Assembly: GCA_965230985.1 (NCBI GenBank)
Contig: OZ246399.1
Coordinates: forward strand, 248,001 to 312,000
Origin: UBA2211 sp035404185
GTDB lineage: Bacteria; Patescibacteriota; Minisyncoccia; Minisyncoccales; Minisyncoccaceae
Length of the DNA stretch: 64,000 nt
Reading direction: 5' to 3'
Shown: positions 23,369-32,283 of the stretch, in pieces
How the letters are laid out: every line of letters begins with the position of its first letter
Numbering within the stretch: position 1 is the first letter of the stretch
Made by a program: the position numbers and the translations under genes
The notes under the pieces: generated by a model
Seen by the model: only the letters and a program-made list of their open reading frames with translations
Database searches by the model: none
What the model was told of the DNA's origin: nothing

Positions 23369-23568
23369 CTAAAGATTTGCGAATATAGTGTGTATACATA
23401 AAGGATATCGCAAATTAACACGATTATCCCTGCAAAAAATACACCACATCCCATAATCTTTTTCACCTTACTCTTCATCATCATTCCTGTTGTAAGAATG
23501 ATGCTTCCAGAGACGATAAGCACGATGCTTATGATCCCGACGATCAATGTTGTTTCAGCTCCTGTCAA
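23362..23568 (-). CDS. Small two-helix membrane protein
   Basis: This is a 68-residue protein with two hydrophobic helices (about residues 6-28 and 39-60) joined by the basic loop MMMKSKVKK. The family is not recognised. The start is a TTG at 23568 preceded by GAGGAAC, one of the few Shine-Dalgarno-like sites in the window, and a good promoter lies upstream. An internal ATG at residue 28 would remove the first helix. It has its own promoter and terminator, so it is a stand-alone expressed unit. Confidence 0.6.
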   Translation of the reverse strand: MTGAETTLIVGIISIVLIVSGSIILTTGMMMKSKVKKIMGCGVFFAGIIVLICDILYVYTLYSQIFRG

Positions 23569-23584
23569 AGTTCCTCACTATATT

Positions 23585-23613
23585 AGTATGCAATAATATA
23601 TGATAAATGTCAA
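23585..23613 (-). promoter_or_regulatory. Promoter of the 68-residue membrane protein gene
   Basis: On the minus strand TTGACA (23613-23608) and CATACT (23590-23585) are 17 nt apart, about 17 nt before the TTG start. Confidence 0.6.
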
Positions 23614-23650
23614 GAGTTACTAATTCACAGATATCTGGTAAAGTATATGC

Positions 23651-25219
23651 ATGAATATAAGGGAGGAAATTAAGAATAGCATCTTAAAATCAATTGAATT
23701 CCTTGATTATAAGGGGGATTTTTCAGTTAAAGTGTTGAAGTCCCAAAAGTCTTCCTCTGGAGACTATTTTGTTAATATTGCTATGGAAATTGCTAAAAAG
23801 GAAGGAAAAGATCCAATGGAAATAGCTAAGAAAATAAAAGATAATATCAAAGGTAAGTATTTTGAAAAGATTGAAGTGATGAGTCCGGGATTTATTAATT
23901 TTTTTATTTCAAAGGAGTACTTTTTAAAAGAGATTAGAGAGGCTCTAAAGAGAGGAAATAAGTTCGGACATTTTTCTAAGAAGAAAGAAAAAATACAAAT
24001 TGAGTTTATTTCCGCCAATCCAACTGGTCCGTTGACGGTAAGTCAAGGAAGGGAGGGTATTTTTGGGGATGTTTTAACCGATGTTTTTAAAAGGTATGGG
24101 TTTAATGTTAAAAAATCATACTACATTAATGACCAAGAAAAATTAATTTTAATCCTTGGCCATTCAGTTTTGAAAGATGATGAGGCTGAATATAATGGAG
24201 AGTATATTGATAGATTACATAAAAGTATAAAAAGTAAAGATCCTTTTATTGTTGGTAAAAAAGCAGCCAAGATTATTATGCAAAAAATAATCAAGAAGAC
24301 AATCAGAAAATTAAAGATTAAATTTGATGAGTGGACACAAGAAAGTGTTTTATCTAAAAATAAAGAAGCTGATAAAATATTTAATCTTTTGAAAGATGAA
24401 GGATTGATTTACGAACAAGAGGGGGCTGAGTGGTTTATGTCGACAGCCCTGGGAGATGAAAGAGATAGGATGGTTATTAAAAGTGATGGCGAAAAGAATT
24501 ATTTATTAGATGATATTGCTTATCATAAATATAAATTTGAGAAAAAGAAATTTGATAAAATTATTGATATTAGGGGGACAGATTATTTGTATGATTTCCC
24601 AGGATTATTATCTGGAGTTGAAGCAACTTTGCATATAAATAAGTTACAGGCTATTTTTTTACAGTCTGTTGTTTTGGTTGAAGGAGGGAAAACTGTCCGA
24701 ATGTCAAAGAAGGGAGGAGAATTTATTGTTTTAGATGATTTAACAGATGAATTACCTGTAGATGTTATTAGATTTTTCTTTTTAATGGAATCAGCTGAAA
24801 ATCATTTAAATTTTGATTTAGACTTAGCTAAAGATATTTCTGAAAAGAATCCAGTTTTTTATATTCAGAATGCTTACGCAAAAATATCAAGAATTCTTAA
24901 GGGTTTGAAAAATATATTGGGCATTAGAGAAATTAAAAATGTTGATCTTTTGAATAGTAAAAAAGAAATTGATCTAATGAGACAGATTTTGAGATTTCCA
25001 GAAATTATTGAAGATACGGTTCACGATTGCGAAGTCCAGAGAATTCCTCAATATGCAATTGACTTAGTTAACTCTTTTTATAAATTTTATACCAGGTGTT
25101 ATATCTCAACTAAAGACAAAAAAGTAAAAGAAGCTCAATTAAGTTTAATTGTAATGACAAAAATTGTTCTTAAAAATACTTTAGATTTAATGGGAATTTC
25201 AGCGCCAGGGAAGATATAA
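23651..25219 (+). CDS. Divergent arginyl-tRNA synthetase paralogue
   Basis: The 522-residue protein aligns end to end with the ArgRS at 38394, but nearly every catalytic block is changed. The HIGH-equivalent TVGNGRGG becomes TVSQGREG (residues 129-136), YYVNDYGQQ becomes YYINDQEKL, WGADHFGD becomes RGTDYLYD, KMSKR becomes RMSKK, and YVQYAHARI in the anticodon-binding domain becomes YIQNAYAKI. The frame is intact, with conserved N-terminal Add1-like and C-terminal DALR domains, so it is not a simple pseudogene. It may be an inactive or re-specialised paralogue. No strong promoter is seen upstream. Confidence 0.8.
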   Translation: MNIREEIKNSILKSIEFLDYKGDFSVKVLKSQKSSSGDYFVNIAMEIAKKEGKDPMEIAKKIKDNIKGKYFEKIEVMSPGFINFFISKEYFLKEIREALKRGNKFGHFSKKKEKIQIEFISANPTGPLTVSQGREGIFGDVLTDVFKRYGFNVKKSYYINDQEKLILILGHSVLKDDEAEYNGEYIDRLHKSIKSKDPFIVGKKAAKIIMQKIIKKTIRKLKIKFDEWTQESVLSKNKEADKIFNLLKDEGLIYEQEGAEWFMSTALGDERDRMVIKSDGEKNYLLDDIAYHKYKFEKKKFDKIIDIRGTDYLYDFPGLLSGVEATLHINKLQAIFLQSVVLVEGGKTVRMSKKGGEFIVLDDLTDELPVDVIRFFFLMESAENHLNFDLDLAKDISEKNPVFYIQNAYAKISRILKGLKNILGIREIKNVDLLNSKKEIDLMRQILRFPEIIEDTVHDCEVQRIPQYAIDLVNSFYKFYTRCYISTKDKKVKEAQLSLIVMTKIVLKNTLDLMGISAPGKI

Positions 25220-25222
25220 GAT

Positions 25223-25250
25223 TTAAAGTCTCTATAAAGTGTGATATGAT
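25223..25250 (+). promoter_or_regulatory. Weak candidate promoter of the surface-protein gene
   Basis: TTAAAG (25223-25228) and TATGAT (25245-25250) are 16 nt apart, about 27 nt before the ATG at 25278. The -35 match is poor. Confidence 0.3.
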
Positions 25251-25277
25251 ATTTTCAAGATTAATAAATCAATAAAC

Positions 25278-26738
25278 ATGAATATAAATCAAAAAGGATT
25301 TGCTCCTATTATCATTGTTTTAATAGTTCTAGTTTTAGCTGGAGTCGGAGGAACTAGTTATTATTTAATAAACAAACAACTTTCAAGACAAACAGCTTGT
25401 ACTATGGATGTTAAGATTTGTCCTGACGGTTCATCAGTTGGACGAACTGGTCCGAATTGCGAATTCGCAGCATGTCCAGAAGCGAAAATAGACGAAACAG
25501 CTGATTGGAAGACTTATACAAATACTAAATATGGGTTTGAAGTAAAATATCCTAAAGATTGGCTGTTTGAAAATGAAGAAACAGGAGGTGTTCATAATTT
25601 TTTAGATATTCATTTATCTAATAATAAAACTTCTGAAAATCCTTTAAAATGTAATTTTGATTATATAGGATTAGAAATTCAAATTAACCATTCAAAAAAT
25701 GAAAATGAAAATTTTTCATCATTTGTTAAGCCTCAAATTTCAGAAAAGGTTGGAGGTCTTAGTCCAGCAGGCTCATTAAGTGAGATTAAAATAGATAATC
25801 GTTTAGCATTTAAAGTTGATTATTCTGGTTGGAGTAGTCCATGTGCTGGTCCTGGTTATTTTATCGAACAAGATAAAAGTCATTATGTTTATGTCTTCAG
25901 TGGTGTTGGTAATAATAACGAAGATGGATTTAAAAAAATTGATCAAATACTTTCTACTTTTAAATTTATCTCTACATCCTCTAATGGTGTTATTTATAAA
26001 AAAGACTTTAATGGTTCTGATTTAACTGGAAGGTTATATAAATCTGAAGATAATGGAAAGACCTGGAAAGAAATACTAAAACAATATAAGGGAGAAATTA
26101 TCTATGCGGTTGACCCTAAAGATTCTAACATTATCTATGCAGGTGATGTTTCGGGCAATATGATGGCAGATGATATGGATATTGATTTATTAAAATCAAC
26201 GGATGCTGGTGAAAATTGGATAGATATCTCAAAAGGAATTGTTAATCATGCGGACACATTGTATGGTGTAAAATTAATATCAATCGATCAAAATAATTCA
26301 AATATTATTAACTTAATCATTAATACTCAAAATGGAAACATTGGTTTAAAATCTTTAGACGGAGGAAATACTTGGACCAATTCAAAAATAGATGAAATAT
26401 CTATAAAGGTAATATATTTTATCAAAGATAGTTTTAATCTTGGCGAATCAACTTTTAGTGTACAAATAAGTGAAAACAAGATAACTGGAAAAACAAAAAC
26501 ATATAAAATAAACCTTACCGACAAAACAAAAATTTATAATTATTCTAATAATGGAGAGGTTTATTATCAAACATTTTCCGAATTTGCGAATTCAATAATT
26601 AATTATAAGAATGATGCTTTTGATACAGGAGATCCTAATTTAGTTTATATTTATGGGGGGTATACAATTAAAGGCATTTTGTTGAATGATGATATAATCG
26701 AAGCAATCGAAGTATTTCCGATTATAAATAACCAATAA
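25278..26738 (+). CDS. Exported surface protein with Asp-box repeats
   Basis: The 486-residue protein starts with a prepilin- or anchor-like segment (QKGFAPIIIVLIVLVLAGVG). Next come a small Cys module (CTMDVKICPDGSSVG ... NCEFAACP), a domain beginning WKTYTNTKYGFEVKYPKDW, and at least three Asp-box (BNR-like) motifs: SEDNGKTWKE, STDAGENWID and SLDGGNTWTN. Such repeats form beta-propellers in sialidases and sortilin-like proteins, but no catalytic residues are identified. It probably faces the outside and may mediate binding. Confidence 0.65.
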   Translation: MNINQKGFAPIIIVLIVLVLAGVGGTSYYLINKQLSRQTACTMDVKICPDGSSVGRTGPNCEFAACPEAKIDETADWKTYTNTKYGFEVKYPKDWLFENEETGGVHNFLDIHLSNNKTSENPLKCNFDYIGLEIQINHSKNENENFSSFVKPQISEKVGGLSPAGSLSEIKIDNRLAFKVDYSGWSSPCAGPGYFIEQDKSHYVYVFSGVGNNNEDGFKKIDQILSTFKFISTSSNGVIYKKDFNGSDLTGRLYKSEDNGKTWKEILKQYKGEIIYAVDPKDSNIIYAGDVSGNMMADDMDIDLLKSTDAGENWIDISKGIVNHADTLYGVKLISIDQNNSNIINLIINTQNGNIGLKSLDGGNTWTNSKIDEISIKVIYFIKDSFNLGESTFSVQISENKITGKTKTYKINLTDKTKIYNYSNNGEVYYQTFSEFANSIINYKNDAFDTGDPNLVYIYGGYTIKGILLNDDIIEAIEVFPIINNQ

Positions 26739-26784
26739 TTGTTTAATAAATAAGCTTTAACATAGTTCGTAAGCCTCTACTAAG

Positions 26785-26807
26785 AACACCGTTATGCGGT
26801 GTTTTTT
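26785..26807 (+). terminator. Terminator behind the surface-protein gene
   Basis: The perfect stem AACACCG / CGGTGTT with loop TTATG is followed by TTTT. It isolates the fatty-acid operon from upstream transcription. Confidence 0.88.
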
Positions 26808-26871
26808 GGTAGAAAATAAGACTTGCTAATTATTTAATTTATTTTCTAATTTTCAGCTGGGGATAATTCTT

Positions 26872-26900
26872 TTGCTATGGCTATAAGTGAAAGGTAGTAT
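26872..26900 (+). promoter_or_regulatory. Candidate promoter of the thiolase/fatty-acid operon
   Basis: TTGCTA (26872-26877) and TAGTAT (26895-26900) are 17 nt apart, about 34 nt before the thiolase ATG. Both boxes match at four of six positions. Confidence 0.35.
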
Positions 26901-26934
26901 TAATTAGTAATCCGTAAGAGATTGTTTTTTATTT

Positions 26935-28068
26935 ATGAAACAAAATATGTATATCAAAGGAGTGGGAATGACTAAGTTTGATTATTCTCAGAAATATTGG
27001 TGGCAGTTTGCCTACGAAGCAGCAATAGACGCTTTAAAAGATTCAGGAATAGGAATATCTCAAATAGATGCGATTGTTTTTACAGGAATGTCTAGTGCTG
27101 CTGGTGGAGAGCATCAAACACACAAAGTATCTTTTTTATCAGGTCTATTTAAAACAAACGTTCCAATCATTGAAGTTCCTTCAGTCTGTGGCGGAGGAGG
27201 CGTTGCTTTGTGGGCTGCTTTACATTTAGAAGGTTTTAAAAATATCCTTGTTTTGGCAGGAGAAAAATTGGTTGATAATAAAAGTGAAATTGTCGTTGAT
27301 TATATCTTGTCAGCGGCAGAAAAAGTAATAGAACAAACAGAGGGACTGCTTTTTCCAGTTCAAAATGCTTTAATCTGGCAGCAATATATGAATAAATACG
27401 GAGGGAGTATGGACGATTTATCTTTAATTGCTTTTAAGAATCATACTAATGCAGCTTTGAATCCTAATGCTTATTTTTATAATCGCCCAATGGATTTAGA
27501 AAAAGTAAAGAATTCTCCAGTAGTTTCTTCTCCTTTGCGTTTAATGGATTGTTCGCTATCAATTAATGGAGGAGCGGCAGTTGTTGTCTCAACTGAAGCA
27601 TCTGATATTCAAATTATTGGTTCTGGTTTTGCAACTGATTATATCTTAACTTTTGAAAGAGATGACATTACTCATTTTAAGGCAACTAGATTAGCAGCTA
27701 AAGTAGCATATGATCAGGCAGGAATTACTCCGAAAGATATTAATGTTGCTGAAGTCCATGATGCTTTTACTTCCGTTGAATTAATTTCTTACGAAGATTT
27801 AGGATTTGCTGAAGAAGGAAAAGGAGGAGAATTAATCAGGTCAGGAAAAATAAATCTAAATGGAGAAATGCCGATTAATACTTCTGGCGGATTAAAAGCT
27901 AAGGGCCATCCTATTTCAGCTACTGGCTTAGCTCAGGTTTTTGAAATAGTTAATCAACTGAGAGGCAAATGCGGAGAGCGTCAAGTTTCAAATCCAAAGA
28001 TTGGCTTAACTCATAATATTGGAGGAGCAGGAGGAAGCGTTACTGTTCATATATTTAAAAAAATATAA
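26935..28068 (+). CDS. Archaeal/SCP2-type thiolase
   Basis: The 377-residue thiolase superfamily protein condenses acyl-CoA units. The nucleophile is Cys85 (VPSVCGGGG). The usual NEAF is HDAF (His275), as in SCP2 and archaeal thiolases, and His325 is in KAKGHPISATG. The second cysteine of classical thiolases is missing (HNIGGAGG). In archaea such thiolases pair with a DUF35 protein, and here the next gene encodes one, 1 nt downstream. As first gene of the lipid operon it is the only condensing enzyme visible, so it probably takes the place of FabF/FabH. Confidence 0.85.
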   Translation: MKQNMYIKGVGMTKFDYSQKYWWQFAYEAAIDALKDSGIGISQIDAIVFTGMSSAAGGEHQTHKVSFLSGLFKTNVPIIEVPSVCGGGGVALWAALHLEGFKNILVLAGEKLVDNKSEIVVDYILSAAEKVIEQTEGLLFPVQNALIWQQYMNKYGGSMDDLSLIAFKNHTNAALNPNAYFYNRPMDLEKVKNSPVVSSPLRLMDCSLSINGGAAVVVSTEASDIQIIGSGFATDYILTFERDDITHFKATRLAAKVAYDQAGITPKDINVAEVHDAFTSVELISYEDLGFAEEGKGGELIRSGKINLNGEMPINTSGGLKAKGHPISATGLAQVFEIVNQLRGKCGERQVSNPKIGLTHNIGGAGGSVTVHIFKKI

Positions 28069-28069
28069 T

Positions 28070-29092
28070 ATGGTTTTTTATCAATGTTCAAAATGTAAAA
28101 AAGTCTGGCAGCAACCAATCGAAGTTTGTCCCGAGTGTTTTTCTCAAACAGAAAAAATAAAAACTGTAAAAGCTAAAGTGATTGGAATTTCTAAGGTTAG
28201 TATTTCATCTCTTCCTCATCCCGAAGTTCCATATTTTGCTTTGGTCTTAGAAGATGAATTGGGAAATAAATGGGCTCACAAATCAGTGAAAGAATATGCT
28301 ATTGGAGAAGAAATTAGTTTTAATCCAGGCTCTGATAATTCAGTTGCTGTTTGGAGAACTAAATACGATATTGCCGACTCAATTGAAAAAGTATTTAGTT
28401 TTTTAAATATATCTTTAAATAAAAATTCAAAGATTGTTATCTTACCAGCTTTAGTTTCTCCTAATCATGCATACTTTAGAGAAAATACTTCTCCCGAGTT
28501 TCTTGATTCAGTAATTCAGTTTCTTCTTGAAAAGAATATTAAGTTAGAAAATATCAAAATAGCAACTCAGAGTTTTAACGAAGTTCCAATTGAAGGAATG
28601 GCTCAGAAGTCAGGATTGCTTGATGTTTGTTTGAAAAATAAAATAATGCCATTGGATTTGTCTAAATTGAATTTTGTTAAGAAAGATAATTTAGAAATTT
28701 CAGAAGATGTTTTAAATGCTGATATTGTTTTGAATCTATCAATGATGAAAATGGGAAGGGCCAGCGCTTCGGAAAATATATATCGAATATTAAAGAAAGA
28801 AAACTTTGCTTCTTTGAAATATTTACAATCAGAAGAAGACATTGTAAATGAATTAAAAAATAGTCTATCAAATATTGTTACGCTGGGAGAAGCTGATTTT
28901 GTACAAAAGCAGAATAAAACTATTGTCTATCCTGGCTTAATTCTAGGCAGCAAAAGTTTCCTTAATTTAGATAGAGTTTTTAATGAAATAATGATGGCAG
29001 ATAAAATGCCAGAGATTTTAAAAGGAATAGAAATTCAAAATATTGAAATTACAGGAAGAGATATTAAAGAAGTAAAGTGTATTAATAATTAA
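28070..29092 (+). CDS. DUF35 zinc-ribbon/OB-fold protein fused to a DUF362-like domain
   Basis: The 340-residue protein starts at ATG 28070 (AATATAATATGG). Residues 1-110 are a DUF35 unit: a zinc ribbon (CSKCKKVW ... CPECF) and an OB-fold that in archaea holds the thiolase complex together and binds the CoA chain. From about residue 120 to the end a DUF362-like domain follows (VILPALVSPNH, GMAQKSGLLDVCLKNKI, NADIVLNLSMMKMG). DUF362 proteins are of unknown function and often linked to Fe-S enzymes. This fusion is unusual and suggests an extra step bound to the thiolase complex. Confidence 0.72.
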   Translation: MVFYQCSKCKKVWQQPIEVCPECFSQTEKIKTVKAKVIGISKVSISSLPHPEVPYFALVLEDELGNKWAHKSVKEYAIGEEISFNPGSDNSVAVWRTKYDIADSIEKVFSFLNISLNKNSKIVILPALVSPNHAYFRENTSPEFLDSVIQFLLEKNIKLENIKIATQSFNEVPIEGMAQKSGLLDVCLKNKIMPLDLSKLNFVKKDNLEISEDVLNADIVLNLSMMKMGRASASENIYRILKKENFASLKYLQSEEDIVNELKNSLSNIVTLGEADFVQKQNKTIVYPGLILGSKSFLNLDRVFNEIMMADKMPEILKGIEIQNIEITGRDIKEVKCINN

Positions 29093-29101
29093 TTTAAAAA
29101 T

Positions 29102-29827
29102 ATGTTTAAAGACAAAGTTGTTTTAATAACTGGAGCGTCTCAGGGAATAGGTAGAGTAATGGCCTTAAAATTTGCTTCATTAGGAGCTAAGGTTGCTTTG
29201 AATGATATTCCTCAACAAGAAGAAAGCTTAAAAAAGGTGACTGAAGAAACTGGCGGCAAATACTTTTTAGCTGATGTTTCTAAAATGGACCAAGTTGAGA
29301 AAATGATGATGGATATTCAAAAAGAATTAGGCGGACTTAATGTTTTAGTTAATAATGCTGGAATAACTAAGGACAGAACCTTAGCTAAAATGACAGTTGA
29401 AGAATGGCAAAAGGTAATTGATATCAATTTAACAGGAGTATTCAATTGTTCTAAGGCAGCTCTAGCCCTTCTTATCCCTAGTCAAGGAAATATTGTTAAT
29501 GTTTCTTCTATTGTTGGACAAAGAGGTAATTTCGGACAAGCTAATTATTCGGCTTCAAAAGCAGGAATAATTGGATTTACTAAATCAGTTTCCAAAGAGT
29601 TAGGAAGATTTAATGTTAGGGTCAATGCTGTTGCTCCGGGATTTATTGAAACTAAAATGGCAGAAGCTATTCCCGAAGAACTAAAAGTTATGGTTAGAAA
29701 ATTAACTTCCTTGGGCAGATTTGGAAAACCAGAAGAAGTTGCTTCAACGGTAGTCTTTTTAGCTTCTCCTGAAGCCAGTTTTATTACTGGAGAGATAATA
29801 AATATTGATGGAGGTTTATCTTTATAA
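29102..29827 (+). CDS. fabG: 3-oxoacyl-ACP/CoA reductase (SDR family)
   Basis: FabG reduces the 3-keto intermediate with NADPH. The 241-residue protein has the Rossmann motif TGASQGIGR, NNAGITKDR, the catalytic serine in NVSSIVGQRG and Tyr/Lys in YSASKAG, and ends INIDGGLSL as in FabG. In this operon it would reduce the thiolase product on CoA, since no ACP is encoded nearby. The start follows a 9-nt AT-rich gap. Confidence 0.93.
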   Translation: MFKDKVVLITGASQGIGRVMALKFASLGAKVALNDIPQQEESLKKVTEETGGKYFLADVSKMDQVEKMMMDIQKELGGLNVLVNNAGITKDRTLAKMTVEEWQKVIDINLTGVFNCSKAALALLIPSQGNIVNVSSIVGQRGNFGQANYSASKAGIIGFTKSVSKELGRFNVRVNAVAPGFIETKMAEAIPEELKVMVRKLTSLGRFGKPEEVASTVVFLASPEASFITGEIINIDGGLSL

Positions 29828-29828
29828 T

Positions 29829-31340
29829 ATGCTTTATTCAAAAGAACAAATTAAAGAAATAATACCATATCAAGATCCTTTCTTGTGGGTTGATGAAATT
29901 GAATCAATAGAAGGAGATACGATTATTGGTTTTAAGCAGACCAATTCTGCTGATGAATATTTTAAAGGGCACTTTGTTGATTTTCCTATTATGCCTGGAG
30001 TTTTGGTAGTCGAGGGAATTGCCCAAACCGGAACTTTATTATTAAGAGAAAAGATAGGAAAAGACCACAAGAAAAAACATCTTTTAGCTTATCAAGTCAG
30101 AAGTGCTTTGTTTTACGAACCAATTTGGCCAGGAGATAAAATTAAATACAAAGTTAAACTTTTAGGAATTTATAATAGTAAAATTGCTAATTTTTTAGGC
30201 GAAGCTTTTGTTGATGATAGTAGAAAATGTGAAGTCAGATTTAGTGTTGCTATAATGGATAAGAAAGAAATGGAAGAAAAGAAAACATTAGCTAGCGCTA
30301 ATAAAGAAAATAAAGATGGCACAGTTAAACTTTTTAAATTGCCTAATTTAAAAATAGGAAATGTTTTTGCTAGATTGCCGATTATTCAAGGAGGAATGGC
30401 CGTTCGAGTTTCTTTACATAACTTAGCGGGTAATGTTGCTAAAGAAGGTGGAGTAGGAATTATTGCTGTTTCAGGAATGAAAGATACTGAAGAGGTTAAG
30501 GATGAAATAAGAAAGGCGAGAGATATTTCTGAAGGCAATGGAGCAATTGGAATAAATATCATGGGAGTAGTAGGAAGGTTTAAAGAATTAGTTAAGGCGG
30601 CAGTAGAAGAAAAGATAGATTTGATTATTCAGGGGGCTGGTTTTAGAAAAGATGTTTTTGATATTGCTAAAGAAGGTAATGTTCCAGTTTTTGCTATCGC
30701 TTCTTCAGCTAAAGTTGCTAAAAAAGCAGAGGAATCTGGGGCTTCGGCGGTTGTTGTTGAGGGCAGTGATGCAGGAGGCCATTTAGGATTTCCCGAGGGA
30801 CATCCTTTCAGGCACGCCATAGATATTGTGAAAGAAGTAGTTAAAGAAGTTAAAATTCCCGTTATTGCAGCTGGAGGAGTTTTTAATGGAAAAGATATTG
30901 TTGAAATGCTTCGAGCGGGAGCATCGGGCGTACAAATGGCAACTCGTTTTGTTGCAACCGAAGAATGCGATGCTGATATCAAATTTAAAGAAACATATTT
31001 AAAAGCCAAAGAAGAAGATATCGTGATCATTCATTCGCCAGTTGGTTTACCAGGTAGAGCAATTAGAACTTCTTTTGTTGATAAATTATTAAAAGGTAAT
31101 GCTCCTAAAGTTAATCTTGCTGAATGCGAAGGATGCATTGGTCCAGTTTGTGATAAAAGTTATTGTATTTTAAAAGCTTTAGAAAATGCTAGAAAAGGAG
31201 ATTTAGAAAATGGATTAGTTTTTGCCGGAGCTAATGCTTGGAGAATTGATAAGATTGTTAAGGTGAAAGATTTAATAAAAGAATTAGTAGATGAAGCAGA
31301 ACAAATATTAATCAAAGATTCTTTAATTAAGACAATATAA
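29829..31340 (+). CDS. FabZ-FabK fusion: 3-hydroxyacyl dehydratase plus FMN enoyl reductase
   Basis: The 503-residue protein joins two successive steps of the elongation cycle. Residues 1-150 are a hot-dog dehydratase with catalytic His48 (FKGHFVDFP) and Glu62 (MPGVLVVEGIAQTG) as in FabZ. From about residue 165 comes an FMN TIM-barrel of the FabK/nitronate-monooxygenase family (RLPIIQGGMAVRVS, EGSDAGGHLGF, AAGGVFNGKDI, GVQMATRF). A Cys-rich stretch (CEGCIGPVCDKSYC) could bind a metal or Fe-S cluster. ATG 29829 is chosen (TATAATATG); an earlier in-frame ATG overlaps fabG. Confidence 0.86.
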   Translation: MLYSKEQIKEIIPYQDPFLWVDEIESIEGDTIIGFKQTNSADEYFKGHFVDFPIMPGVLVVEGIAQTGTLLLREKIGKDHKKKHLLAYQVRSALFYEPIWPGDKIKYKVKLLGIYNSKIANFLGEAFVDDSRKCEVRFSVAIMDKKEMEEKKTLASANKENKDGTVKLFKLPNLKIGNVFARLPIIQGGMAVRVSLHNLAGNVAKEGGVGIIAVSGMKDTEEVKDEIRKARDISEGNGAIGINIMGVVGRFKELVKAAVEEKIDLIIQGAGFRKDVFDIAKEGNVPVFAIASSAKVAKKAEESGASAVVVEGSDAGGHLGFPEGHPFRHAIDIVKEVVKEVKIPVIAAGGVFNGKDIVEMLRAGASGVQMATRFVATEECDADIKFKETYLKAKEEDIVIIHSPVGLPGRAIRTSFVDKLLKGNAPKVNLAECEGCIGPVCDKSYCILKALENARKGDLENGLVFAGANAWRIDKIVKVKDLIKELVDEAEQILIKDSLIKTI

Positions 31341-31341
31341 T

Positions 31342-32283
31342 ATGTTTGAAAATAATAAATTAACAAAACTTTTGCATATTCAGTATCCGATTATCCAGGG
31401 AGGAATGGCCGGAGTTTCAGAGCATGTTTTAGTGTCTTCTGTTTCTAATGCTGGAGGATTGGGAGTGATTGGTTCTGGTTTTGCTTCTCCAAATTGGTTA
31501 GAAGAAGAAATTAAAAAAACTAAAGAATTAACTGACAAACCATTCGGAGTTAATTTATTAATGCAGAATCCTAACATTGCTGATTTAGTTAAAGTTATCA
31601 TTAAAGAAAAAGTTCCTGTTGTTTTAACTGGCGGAGGAAATCCTTTACCTATTCTTCCTTATTTAAAACAATCAGGAATTAAAGTTATTGCCGTTGTTCC
31701 TTCAGTTAGATTAGCTTCTAAAATGGAACAGAATGGAGTTGATGGGGTAGTGGTTGAGGGAATGGAATCAGGAGGACATATTGGAGAGAATTCAACTTTT
31801 TGTTTAGTTCCTCAAGCCAGAAAGGCTGTTAAGAATATTCCTTTAATCGCTGCTGGTGGAATATTTGATGGTGCAACCTTTGCTTCAGTAATAGTTTTGG
31901 GTGCTGACGGAGTCCAGATAGGAACCAGATTTATGGCCTCATCTGAATGTCAGATTCACGAGAATTACAAAAAAGCGATTATTGATGCAACCGATGAAGA
32001 TATTACTGTCGTTGCTAGATTTACTGGCCATCCGATTCGTGCAATTAAAAACAAGCTTTCGGAAACAATTAAGAAAATGGAAGAAAAGAGTCCTTTTCCT
32101 GAAGAATTAAATTCAGAAAGATTTGCTGGAAATAAAGGTTCAGCCAATATTGATTTGACTCCTTTGTTGTGTGGTATTTGCGCCGGAGGAATAAATGAGA
32201 TTAAAAGCTGTAAGGAAATTATTGATGAGATTATTAACGATGCTAAGAAGGCAATAAAAGAAAGCGAACATTTCTATGAATAA
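31342..32283 (+). CDS. FabK-like enoyl reductase / nitronate monooxygenase family
   Basis: This 313-residue FMN barrel protein is a paralogue of the C-terminal half of the preceding fusion: IQYPIIQGGMAGVSEHVLV (in parts), GGLGVIGSGFASPNW, MESGGHIGE, AAGGIFDGATF and GVQIGTRFMAS. FabK enzymes reduce the enoyl intermediate with NAD(P)H. The protein has CGICAGG near the end. Two such enzymes in one operon may differ in chain length or redox partner. It overlaps plsC by 8 nt. Confidence 0.8.
   Translation: MFENNKLTKLLHIQYPIIQGGMAGVSEHVLVSSVSNAGGLGVIGSGFASPNWLEEEIKKTKELTDKPFGVNLLMQNPNIADLVKVIIKEKVPVVLTGGGNPLPILPYLKQSGIKVIAVVPSVRLASKMEQNGVDGVVVEGMESGGHIGENSTFCLVPQARKAVKNIPLIAAGGIFDGATFASVIVLGADGVQIGTRFMASSECQIHENYKKAIIDATDEDITVVARFTGHPIRAIKNKLSETIKKMEEKSPFPEELNSERFAGNKGSANIDLTPLLCGICAGGINEIKSCKEIIDEIINDAKKAIKESEHFYE

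Noticed and set aside
23651..25219. ArgRS paralogue as a pseudogene
   Set aside because: The frame is intact over 522 codons with both terminal domains recognisable; motif changes alone do not show decay.
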